Positions 56,867-64,000 of a DNA stretch of 64,000 nt are shown in pieces (the first letter of the stretch is position 1; the number at the start of each line of letters is the position of its first letter). The stretch is from Denitrobacterium detoxificans (lineage in GTDB: Bacteria; Actinomycetota; Coriobacteriia; Coriobacteriales; Eggerthellaceae). The DNA lies in the NCBI RefSeq assembly GCF_015062615.1, contig NZ_SUUH01000003.1, positions 186,001-250,000 of the forward strand, in the 5' to 3' direction. Position numbers and translations under genes: made by a program. Below the pieces are notes generated by a model that saw only the letters and a list, made by a program, of their open reading frames with translations, had not been told where the DNA came from and did no database searches.

Positions 56867-59320
56867 ATGAAAGTAAGTTTGAAATGGCTGTCGCAGTACG
56901 TGGACGTGCCCGCCGATACGAAGGCGCTGTGCGACAAGCTTGATCTTACGGGCACGGGCGTCGAGGGCGTGGAAGAGCGCGCTGGCGGCTTTACGGGCGT
57001 CTACATTGGCGAAATCGTGGGCAAAGTGCCCCATCCGAACAGCGACCACATGTTCATCACGCAGGTGAACGTGGGCGAGCGTAACGTCAATGCGCAGGGC
57101 GAACCCGAGTCCCTGCAGATCGTCTGCGGCGCGCAGAACTTCAACGAGGGCGACCGCGTTCCCGTTGCCATGATCGGCGCAGAGCTCCCCGTGGGCAAGA
57201 TCAAGAAGAGCAAGCTGCGCGGCGAAGTGAGCATGGGCATGAACTGCGGCCCGCGCGACCTGGGCTTCGAGGGCGATAACTATGGCCTCATCATTCTGCC
57301 TGAAGACGCGCCGTTGGGCATGGATTACGCTCAGTACGCTGGCCTGTCCGACCGCGTGCTCGACCTGGAAATCACCCCGAATCGCCCTGACTGCCTTTCC
57401 ATGGAGGGTATGGCGCGCGAGATGGGTGCCATGTATCGCGTGCCCGTGAAGGCTGCCACCGAGGGCGTTGAGCTCGTCGAATCTGCTCCGGCTACCGATT
57501 CCCTGGTGGAGGTCGAAGTGGCCGATGCCTCTCGCTGCCCGCGCTATACTGCGCGCGTCATTCGCAACGTGAAGGTGGGCCCCAGCCCCGAATGGCTGGC
57601 AGAGCGCATTACTGCTGCAGGCGCACGCCCCATCAACAACGTCGTCGACATCACCAACTACGTGTTGTTCCTGCTGGGCCAGCCGCTGCATGCGTTCGAC
57701 TTCGACAAGGTTGCCGCCAATGGCAAGGCCCACATCGTAGTGCGCGCTGCCGAAGATGGCGAGAAGCTCACCACGCTCGACGGCGAGGAGCGCGAGCTTA
57801 CCAACGACATGACGGTCATTGCCACGCCTGAGCGCGCCATCGCGCTTGCCGGAGTCATGGGCGGTCTGGAAACCGAAGTTTCTGACGAAACCACCACGGT
57901 GCTGCTCGAGGCTGCCACCTTCAGCCCCGCGCATACCAGCCGCACGAGCCGCAACTTGGGCCTCATCAGCGAATCGAGCATGCGCTACGAGCGCCGCGTC
58001 GATGACGTGACCATCGCCCGCAACGCCGATTTCGCCGCTGCGCTCATTGCCCAGGTATGCGGTGGCGAGGTTTCGGAAGGCCTGGTCGACCAATGGCTTC
58101 AGAAGACCGAGCCCCACACCCTCACGTATCGCCATGACCGTTGCCGTCAGATGATGGGCGCCGACATTCCCGCCCAGGAAGCCGTTGACATCCTTGAGCG
58201 CCTGGGCTGCGCGGTCGCGCTATCCCAGGGCGAGACGTACACGGTTTTCGTGCCCACGTTCCGTCCCGACCTCGAGCGCGAAATCGACCTCTACGAAGAG
58301 GTCCTGCGTTTGTACGGCATGGAAAAGGTCCCTGGCACGCTGCCTGGCGGTCGCGGCCGCATTGGCAAGCGTACCTGGGAAGAGCAGGTTACGGCGAAGC
58401 TGCATCTCACGATGCGCGCCAGCGGTGTGAACGAGACGCAAACGTATGCGTTCGCTAACCCCACGGACATGGAGCGCCTGCGCATGGTTCCCGCCGAGGG
58501 CGAGGAAGCCGTGGAGCTCATCAACCCCATCAACGCCGACCAGTCGGTTATGCGCCAGAGCCTCGTTCCCGGCCTGCTGCGTAGCGTTGCCTATAACCAA
58601 AACCATGGCGTTGCTAACATCCAGCTGTACGAGGTGGGCAATGTGTTCGCTGCCCACGAAGGTCGCAAGCTGCCTCGTCAGCGCACGAAGATCGCCTGCG
58701 TGCTTGCGGGTGCCATGACGGCTGATGGCTGGAACGTCGCAGCTCGTCCGTTCGATTTCTTCGACGGTAAGGGCATTCTGGAAAACATCGTGCGCGAGTT
58801 GGCGCTGCCCAAGGCCCGCTTCAAGGCGCTCGACGCGGAAGCTGCTCCATTCCTGCAGCCGGGCCGTGCAGCCGAGCTGCAGGCAGGTGGCGCTCAGGTT
58901 GGCTGGGTTGGCGAGATCCACCCTCTGGCCGCCGATGCCTTCGAGGCGAATGCTCCCGTGGTCGCCTTCGAGCTCGACCTGGAAACCCTGGTGAAAATCG
59001 CCCGCTTCGAGCGTGAGACCGAGGCCGTTCCCGAGTTCCCGCCTGCGTCCATCGACGTGGCATTCGTGGTTGACGAGGCCGTTACCTGCGAGAGGCTCAT
59101 GCAGTGCATGACGAGCGCTGGTGGCAAGCTGCTGGGAAGCGCGCATCTGTTCGACGTGTATCGCGACGAAGAGCGCCTGGGCGCTGGCAAGAAGTCCATG
59201 GCCTTCGCCTTGGAGTATCGTGCTGCCGACCATACGCTTTCCGGCGAGGAAATCGAGAAGGCTCATAATCGCCTGGTCAAGAAGGTTTGCGCTGCCACGG
59301 GCGCTGAAGTTCGCAGCTAG
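56867..59320 (+). CDS. pheT: Phenylalanyl-tRNA synthetase beta subunit
   Basis: The 817-residue non-catalytic large subunit with editing and anticodon-binding roles. N-terminal OB-fold tRNA-binding domain (YIGEIVGKVPHPNSDHM), B3/B4 editing domain (VVDITNYVLFLLGQPLHAFD), B5 (about 400-470) and a C-terminal FDX-ACB domain (FPPASIDVAFVVDEAVT ... KLLGSAHLFDVY). ATG 56867 is well spaced after AAAGGAAG; ATG 56861 abuts it. Confidence 0.97.
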   Translation: MKVSLKWLSQYVDVPADTKALCDKLDLTGTGVEGVEERAGGFTGVYIGEIVGKVPHPNSDHMFITQVNVGERNVNAQGEPESLQIVCGAQNFNEGDRVPVAMIGAELPVGKIKKSKLRGEVSMGMNCGPRDLGFEGDNYGLIILPEDAPLGMDYAQYAGLSDRVLDLEITPNRPDCLSMEGMAREMGAMYRVPVKAATEGVELVESAPATDSLVEVEVADASRCPRYTARVIRNVKVGPSPEWLAERITAAGARPINNVVDITNYVLFLLGQPLHAFDFDKVAANGKAHIVVRAAEDGEKLTTLDGEERELTNDMTVIATPERAIALAGVMGGLETEVSDETTTVLLEAATFSPAHTSRTSRNLGLISESSMRYERRVDDVTIARNADFAAALIAQVCGGEVSEGLVDQWLQKTEPHTLTYRHDRCRQMMGADIPAQEAVDILERLGCAVALSQGETYTVFVPTFRPDLEREIDLYEEVLRLYGMEKVPGTLPGGRGRIGKRTWEEQVTAKLHLTMRASGVNETQTYAFANPTDMERLRMVPAEGEEAVELINPINADQSVMRQSLVPGLLRSVAYNQNHGVANIQLYEVGNVFAAHEGRKLPRQRTKIACVLAGAMTADGWNVAARPFDFFDGKGILENIVRELALPKARFKALDAEAAPFLQPGRAAELQAGGAQVGWVGEIHPLAADAFEANAPVVAFELDLETLVKIARFERETEAVPEFPPASIDVAFVVDEAVTCERLMQCMTSAGGKLLGSAHLFDVYRDEERLGAGKKSMAFALEYRAADHTLSGEEIEKAHNRLVKKVCAATGAEVRS

Positions 59321-59343
59321 CGAACCGTCCTCATACGCTTTGT

Positions 59344-59379
59344 ACGCCCTGCTTCCGCATCACGGGGGCAGGGCGTTTT
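59344..59379 (+). terminator. Terminator of pheST
   Basis: ACGCCCTGC (59344-59352) pairs with GCAGGGCGT (59368-59376), followed by TTT. Confidence 0.8.
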
Positions 59380-59394
59380 GCGTTAGGCATAGAA

Positions 59395-59419
59395 AAGGCG
59401 CTGGGGTTTCTAGCGCCTT
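59395..59419 (-). terminator. Terminator of the FKBP gene
   Basis: On the minus strand AAGGCGCT and AGCGCCTT enclose a 9-base loop and are followed by TTCT; it lies 45 bases after the stop codon. Confidence 0.6.
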
Positions 59420-59463
59420 GCATGGGGCGTGCCGCCCCGTTTGTTTGCGTGGCTCGTTAGCGC

Positions 59464-59892
59464 CTAGTCGCAGATCTCCACCAGGGTGATCTCGAAGTTC
59501 AGCGCCTGGCCGGCGAGCTCGTGGTTCATATCGAACGTCACGATGCCATCTTCCATGGAAACGACCTTCACGGGGAAGGGCTGGCCGCCAGGGCCCTGCA
59601 TGTACACGGTCTGGCCAACGGGAAGCTGGTCGGCGTTGGGGATCTGGTCGGCTGGGACCTTCTGCACCAGCTGCTCGTCGCGTTCGCCATAGGCCTGGTC
59701 AGCGGGGATGTGAACCGTCTTGGTCTCGTCCTTTTCCATGTCCTTCACGGCGGCGTCGAAACCGGGGATCATCTGGCCAGCCATGCACGTGAACTCAATG
59801 GGTTCGCCACGCTTTACGCTGGAGTCGAATTCGGTACCATCGTCGAGCGTGCCGACGTAATGCACTTTAACGCGCTTGCCCTCGTTGCTCAT
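59464..59892 (-). CDS. FKBP-type peptidyl-prolyl isomerase, SlyD-like
   Basis: A 142-residue cytosolic isomerase/chaperone. VKVHYVGTLDDGTEFDSS, MIPGFDAAVKDMEKDETKTVHIPADQAYGERDE and FDMNHELAGQALNFEI are the SlyD/FkpB landmarks, including an inserted-flap domain between them. It lacks the His-rich metal-binding tail of E. coli SlyD, which takes part in hydrogenase nickel insertion. The start is Met at 59892, with AAAGGA upstream; the longer frame to 59934 has no support. No signal peptide. Confidence 0.93.
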   Translation of the reverse strand: MSNEGKRVKVHYVGTLDDGTEFDSSVKRGEPIEFTCMAGQMIPGFDAAVKDMEKDETKTVHIPADQAYGERDEQLVQKVPADQIPNADQLPVGQTVYMQGPGGQPFPVKVVSMEDGIVTFDMNHELAGQALNFEITLVEICD

Positions 59893-60041
59893 GGGGCATC
59901 CTTTCTGTCTGGGGTGCGGGTTTCGTTCCCGCATGGTGGCTAAGTCTAGCGTACTTTACGCACAATGGGTACCTTGTCCCGTCCTTTGCGCATACTCGGT
60001 GAATACTCCGTGGCGACGAAAAACACTCTCGGACTTTGTGC

Positions 60042-60094
60042 TATATTCCCCACACTGCATAAAACAGTGCAAATATATAAAAATCTTGCATAAT
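60042..60094 (+). promoter_or_regulatory. arg operon promoter with candidate ARG boxes
   Basis: TGCTATATT (60039-60047) is an extended -10. From 60054 the sequence turns A+T-rich with three TGCAT/TGCAAAT-type half-sites: ACTGCATAAAACAGTGCAAAT and CTTGCATAAT around ATATATAAAAAT. This resembles the AT-centred ARG boxes to which ArgR hexamers bind. It lies directly over the presumed start of transcription of argC, fitting arginine repression. The match was judged by eye only. Confidence 0.4.
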
Positions 60095-60109
60095 GAAGGA
60101 GGTTCAAGA

Positions 60110-61171
60110 ATGGTTTTTAAAGCTGGCGTAGTTGGCGCAGCGGGGTTCGCGGGGGTCGAACTCGTCCGACGAATCATCGAGCATCCTTCATTCGAACTCA
60201 GCATTATAACGAGTGATTCCGATGCGGGGCAGTCGCTTGCAAGCGTGTACACAGCATTCGCGGGAGTTACCGACATTGCGTTCTCCCGTCACGACGACCC
60301 TGCTCTCGAGGGGCTCGACGTGGCGTTTCTTGCCGTTCCGCATACGGCTTCGCTTGCGGTCACGCCGCGCCTTATTGCCGCGGGCGTTACGGTCATCGAT
60401 CTTTCCGCCGACTATCGCCTGAAAGATCCCGCCCTCTACGAGAAGTGGTACGGCGTGCCCCATACGTCAACGGAGCTGCTTGCCCAGGCTGCCTTTGGCT
60501 TGCCCGAGCTGGCAGCGGCCGAGCTGCAACAGGCTGCCCAGCTTCACGCGCAGGGCAAGGCCGCACTGGTCGCATGCGCGGGTTGCTATCCCACGGCTAG
60601 CTCGCTCGCCGCGTTCCCCGCGGTGCACGCAGGCATCATCGAGGGCGTCATCAACGTTCATGCCGTCTCGGGCGTCACGGGTGCGGGCAAGAAGCCCTCG
60701 TCCCGCACGCATTTCTGCCATGCCAACGAGGGCGCGGAGGCATACGGCGTGGGAACGCATCGCCATACGCCCGAAATCGAGCAGATTCTCTCGACTCCGC
60801 AACGCGTCATGTTCGTTCCGCATCTGGTGCCCATGAACCGCGGCATCCTGTCCACGGTCAGCATGCAGGTCGCCGCGGGCACGAGCGACTTCACGCTTCA
60901 GGCGGCGTACCAGCTGTATGCCGATTTCTACGCATCCAGCCAGTTCGTAACTGTGCTGCCCCTGGGCGACCAACCTCATACCAGCAGCGTTGTGGGCACG
61001 AACAATGCGCATATCGGCATGGGCTATCGTGCGGAAACGCGCAGCCTGGTTGTTACGTGCGCAATCGACAATTTGGGCAAGGGCGCTGCCGACCAGGCCA
61101 TTCAGTGCGCAAACATCGTATTCGGGCTGCCGGAGGGCGAGGGCCTTTCGTCTATGGCCCTTCCCGTGTAG
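60110..61171 (+). CDS. argC: N-acetyl-gamma-glutamyl-phosphate reductase
   Basis: Third step of arginine synthesis, NADPH-dependent, 353 residues. KAGVVGAAGFAGVELVRRI is the nucleotide fold, ACAGCYPTAS carries the catalytic Cys (of the CYPT signature), and HRHTPEIEQ and PHLVPMNRGI are typical. AAGGAGG lies 8 bases before ATG 60110; the earlier frame start at 59876 would run through the promoter. First gene of argC-J-B-D. Confidence 0.96.
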   Translation: MVFKAGVVGAAGFAGVELVRRIIEHPSFELSIITSDSDAGQSLASVYTAFAGVTDIAFSRHDDPALEGLDVAFLAVPHTASLAVTPRLIAAGVTVIDLSADYRLKDPALYEKWYGVPHTSTELLAQAAFGLPELAAAELQQAAQLHAQGKAALVACAGCYPTASSLAAFPAVHAGIIEGVINVHAVSGVTGAGKKPSSRTHFCHANEGAEAYGVGTHRHTPEIEQILSTPQRVMFVPHLVPMNRGILSTVSMQVAAGTSDFTLQAAYQLYADFYASSQFVTVLPLGDQPHTSSVVGTNNAHIGMGYRAETRSLVVTCAIDNLGKGAADQAIQCANIVFGLPEGEGLSSMALPV

Positions 61172-61180
61172 GAGCAAATC

Positions 61181-62443
61181 ATGGATTGTATCGAACTAAC
61201 CACTATCGAAGATGGAAGCGTGGTAAGCGCCGCGGGCTTCCGCGCGGCGGGCTTGCATGCGGGCTTCCGCAAGAATCCGCAGCGCTACGATGTTGCCCTG
61301 CTGGAAGCCGACGAACTGTGCGTCGTGGCTGGCACGTTCACGAAGAACGTGTTCTGCTCGGCCCCCGTTCAGGTGTGCAAGGCTCGTTTGGGCAACCGCG
61401 GGTATGGCATGGCGCGTGCCGTCGTCATCAACTCCGGCATCGCCAATGCCGCCACCGGCCCCGAGGGCCTGCGTCGAGCACGCAAGTCGGCGCGCATCGT
61501 GGCGGGTGCGGTCGGCTGCGCCGAAGACGACGTGCTCGTTGCCTCCACGGGCGTCATTGGCGTTCAGCTTCCCATGGAACCGTACAAGAATTACGCGGCT
61601 CATCTGCATGAAAGCGCATCGGCGTCCGCTCAATCGGGCCATGATGCCGCTCGTGCCATCATGACCACCGATACGCATCCTAAGGAATACGCGGTCAGCT
61701 ACGTAAGCTCCGCTCCGGGGCTCCAGGGCGTCACGTTCACCGTGGGCGGCATGGCGAAGGGCTCGGGCATGATCATGCCGAACATGGCTACCATGATTTC
61801 GTGCATCACCACCGACGCTCCCTTGTCGGGCCCCGTTGCCCATCAGGTTCTGCTCGACGTGGTGAACCAGACGTTCAACAAGGTAACCGTCGACTCCGAC
61901 ACGTCTACCAACGACACGTGCCTGCTGCTTGCCAGCGGCAAGGCGGCTCCCCATGCCATGGCCGAATTCGCCCAAGACTCGCAGGCGATCTCCGAGTTCC
62001 GCAGCGCCTTGCTCGCCGTGTGCACGTGGCTTGCACGTGATATGGCCCGCGATGGCGAAGGCGCTTCCAAGCTGGTCACGGTGAACGTTTCCGGCGCGGC
62101 GAACGACGCCGACGCCGACGAGGTCGCTCGCTCCATCGCCAATTCGCCCCTAGTGAAGACGGCCATCTATGGGCACGATGCCAACTGGGGGCGCATTGCG
62201 GCGGCTGCGGGCAAGACGCATGCCGCGTTCCGCCAGGAAGACGTTTGCATCTCCATCATGGGCATGCCGGTGTGCCAGGCGGGCCTTCCCGTGAAGTTCA
62301 GCGAGGAAGAGGCGCTTGCGCGCTTCGAGGAGCCCGAAATCGTCATCGATGTGAACCTGGGCGCAGGCGATGCCTCTACCACGGTCTGGACCTGCGATTT
62401 CACGCACGAATACATTACGATCAACGGAGATTACCGCTCATGA
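61181..62443 (+). CDS. argJ: Ornithine acetyltransferase / N-acetylglutamate synthase (ArgJ)
   Basis: Recycles the acetyl group from N-acetylornithine to glutamate. 420 residues with the autocleavage site KGSGMIMPNMATMIS (Thr within MATM is the nucleophile after cleavage into alpha and beta chains). Whether it also uses acetyl-CoA (bifunctional) cannot be told. It starts 9 bases after argC; its stop overlaps the argB start as ATGA. Confidence 0.96.
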   Translation: MDCIELTTIEDGSVVSAAGFRAAGLHAGFRKNPQRYDVALLEADELCVVAGTFTKNVFCSAPVQVCKARLGNRGYGMARAVVINSGIANAATGPEGLRRARKSARIVAGAVGCAEDDVLVASTGVIGVQLPMEPYKNYAAHLHESASASAQSGHDAARAIMTTDTHPKEYAVSYVSSAPGLQGVTFTVGGMAKGSGMIMPNMATMISCITTDAPLSGPVAHQVLLDVVNQTFNKVTVDSDTSTNDTCLLLASGKAAPHAMAEFAQDSQAISEFRSALLAVCTWLARDMARDGEGASKLVTVNVSGAANDADADEVARSIANSPLVKTAIYGHDANWGRIAAAAGKTHAAFRQEDVCISIMGMPVCQAGLPVKFSEEEALARFEEPEIVIDVNLGAGDASTTVWTCDFTHEYITINGDYRS

Positions 62444-63387
62444 AGTTTGCGAAGGACACTCAGCTGCGTGCCAATCTGCACTCCGATGCGGAAACGCTAG
62501 CCGAGGCGCTTCCCTGGATTAAGGAAGCCACGGGTAAGACCGTGGTCATCAAGTACGGCGGCAGCGCTATGGAAGACCCCGAGCTTCGCGCGAAGGTCAT
62601 GAGCGACATCGTCTTGCTGAAGATCATCGGCCTGAACCCCGTGCTCGTGCATGGCGGTGGCAAGGCCATCAACAAGGCGTTTGAGCGCTACGCGTTTCCC
62701 GTCGAGTTCAAAGATGGCCTGCGCGTCACCTCGCCCGAGGCCATGGACGTCGTGCGCATGGTGCTCGTGGGCGAGGTCAATCAGAACCTCGTGCGCGATC
62801 TGAACGAACATGGCAACCTGGCCGTGGGCGTGTCCGGTGGCGACGGCGGCACCATTGTCGCCCGCCAGCTTGCGCCGGAGTATGGCCGCGTGGGCGAAAT
62901 CGTGCAGGTGAACGTGGAATACCTGAATGCGCTCATCGAAAAGGACTACATTCCCGTGGTGGCTGGCGTGGCCCAGGGGCTCGACGGCGGCTATTACAAC
63001 ATCAATGCTGACGTGGCGGCTGGCGCTATTGCTGGTGCCATCGGGGCGCATAAGTTCATCGCCCTCACCGACGTTGATGGCGTGTACTACGACTATCCGA
63101 ATCGCGATTCGCTCATCTCCAACATGACGCGCGACGAGGCGCGTGCGATGGTTCAGAGCGGCTCTATCGATACGGGCATGATTCCCAAGCTGAAGAGCTG
63201 CATCGATGCGCTCGATGCGGGCGTCATGCGCGCGCACGTCATCAACGGCAAAACGCCTCACGCGCTCCTGCTCGAGCTGCTTACCAATACGGGCGTGGGC
63301 ACGGTCATTCACGGAACCGAGGAAAGCTACGAACGGGAAATGCATCCGCTGGGCGCGTTCGCTTCCAAGCTTTCGGTCAATCAGTAA
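62440..63387 (+). CDS. argB: Acetylglutamate kinase
   Basis: Second, usually feedback-controlled step of arginine synthesis, 315 residues. VVIKYGGSAMED, PVLVHGGGKAIN, and VGVSGGDGG are the family's glycine-rich blocks. The N-terminal 30 residues (a helix before the kinase core) match the arginine-sensitive hexameric type, suggesting feedback inhibition (inference). ATG 62440 overlaps the argJ stop, with GGAGA 9 bases upstream; the frame's earlier opening is an argJ shadow. Confidence 0.96.
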   Translation: MKFAKDTQLRANLHSDAETLAEALPWIKEATGKTVVIKYGGSAMEDPELRAKVMSDIVLLKIIGLNPVLVHGGGKAINKAFERYAFPVEFKDGLRVTSPEAMDVVRMVLVGEVNQNLVRDLNEHGNLAVGVSGGDGGTIVARQLAPEYGRVGEIVQVNVEYLNALIEKDYIPVVAGVAQGLDGGYYNINADVAAGAIAGAIGAHKFIALTDVDGVYYDYPNRDSLISNMTRDEARAMVQSGSIDTGMIPKLKSCIDALDAGVMRAHVINGKTPHALLLELLTNTGVGTVIHGTEESYEREMHPLGAFASKLSVNQ

Positions 63388-63407
63388 CGCAATCCAAGGA
63401 GGAATCC

Positions 63408-64000
63408 ATGTCTCTGGAGGAACAGAAGCAGCTTGAGTCCGAATACGTGATGGGTACGTTCGCCCGCAAGCCCGTCTGCCTGGTGGAAGGCCGGGGCATG
63501 CACGTTTCAGACGACGCCGGCCACGATTGCCTCGACTTCATTGGCGGCATTGGCGTATGTAGCTTGGGGCATTGTCATCCTGCGGTGGTCGCCGCCGTAC
63601 AGGAACAGGCTGGCAAGCTCATGCACGTGAGCAATTACTACTACATCGAAAAGCGTGGGGAAGTGGCCAAGCTCCTTTCCGAAGCGCTGAACTACGTGCC
63701 CGCTGGCGAAAGTGCATCCGCCGAGCAGTGGAAGACGTTCTTCGCGAACTCGGGCGCCGAAGCGAACGAGTGCATGATGAAGCTCGCGCGTCTCTACGCC
63801 CGCGTGAAGGGCAATGGCGGCACCACCATCGTCACGCTCGACGGCAGCTTCCATGGCCGCACCATGGAAACGCTGGCCGCTACCGCCCAGCCCGCCAAGC
63901 AGGAGAGCTTCCAGCCCCTGCCCGGTGGTTTCGTGCACGTGAAGCCCAACGACACCCAGGCTCTGCGTGACATGTTCAGCCAGCTGGGCTCCGAAATCTG
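63408..64000 (+). CDS. argD: Acetylornithine aminotransferase (partial, cut by window end)
   Basis: The first 197 residues of a class III PLP aminotransferase: FIGGIGVCSLGHCHPAVV, FFANSGAEANECMMKLAR and TLDGSFHGRTMETLAAT are typical. AAGGAGGA lies 6 bases before ATG 63408, 20 bases after argB. The PLP-lysine region lies beyond 64000. Position after argB makes ArgD the clear choice among related aminotransferases. argF, argG and argH would be expected downstream. Confidence 0.93.
   Translation, partial: MSLEEQKQLESEYVMGTFARKPVCLVEGRGMHVSDDAGHDCLDFIGGIGVCSLGHCHPAVVAAVQEQAGKLMHVSNYYYIEKRGEVAKLLSEALNYVPAGESASAEQWKTFFANSGAEANECMMKLARLYARVKGNGGTTIVTLDGSFHGRTMETLAATAQPAKQESFQPLPGGFVHVKPNDTQALRDMFSQLGSEI

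Overview
The window reads as a chromosomal segment of a high-GC, strictly or facultatively anaerobic actinobacterium of the class Coriobacteriia, most likely family Eggerthellaceae. The reasons are: a Tat-exported fumarate-reductase-like flavoprotein encoded divergently from a LuxR regulator whose N-terminal part is a multi-pass membrane domain (a pairing typical of Eggerthella-type genomes), hydrogenase maturation genes next to tat genes, indolepyruvate:ferredoxin oxidoreductase, cytochrome bd oxidase, GTG/TTG starts and compact operons. This placement is inference; no 16S gene is present.

Layout. 1-2.9 kb: tatB-tatC-hypA, then hypB (protein export and nickel hydrogenase maturation). 2.9-4.3 kb: a minus-strand membrane-anchored propeller-like protein. 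4.5-8.4 kb: an OmpR-type two-component system, purC and a small membrane protein. 8.5-12.4 kb: xthA, folE, an ACT-domain protein coupled to an unknown gene, and a parvulin-type lipoprotein. 12.5-13.7 kb: two tRNA-Ser genes around about 800 bases of non-coding, repeat-dense DNA. 13.8-21.3 kb: an unknown conserved-looking gene, the rpsF-ssb-rpsR-rplI operon, dnaB and the yhaO/yhaN nuclease-ATPase pair. 21.4-29.4 kb: purA, purD, a HemN/HemW-like radical SAM protein, cydAB, and a SixA-CHAD fusion. 29.4-30.1 kb: tRNA-Phe followed by a tandem duplication of its own 3' end and a 205-base palindromic element. 30.2-35.4 kb: envelope genes (polytopic protein, CHAP-like hydrolase, two glycosyltransferases). 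35.5-39.8 kb: purE overlapping iorA-iorB and a phenylacetate-CoA ligase (aryl-pyruvate metabolism). 40.0-46.9 kb: his operon headed by a HisZ-HisG fusion, then D-C-B-H-A-F; hisI lies 2.6 kb further on, behind a GH25 lysozyme and an SPFH protein, and no hisE is present. 49.8-55.0 kb: recQ, the LuxR/flavoprotein pair. 55.2-59.3 kb: T-box(Phe)-pheS-pheT. 59.4-64 kb: an FKBP isomerase and the argC-J-B-D operon, cut by the window end.

Most of the window is ordinary housekeeping sequence. The part I consider possibly undescribed is non-coding: (a) two tRNA genes (Phe and Ser-CGA) each followed by a second copy of their own 3' end, and by an inverted copy of the T-arm; (b) directly after each of these, in opposite orientations, a member of a 205-base repeat family whose long inverted arms differ between the two copies but remain complementary within each copy. 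No integrase, transposase or reverse transcriptase is visible nearby. All family assignments come from reading the translations and recognising motifs; no database search was possible.
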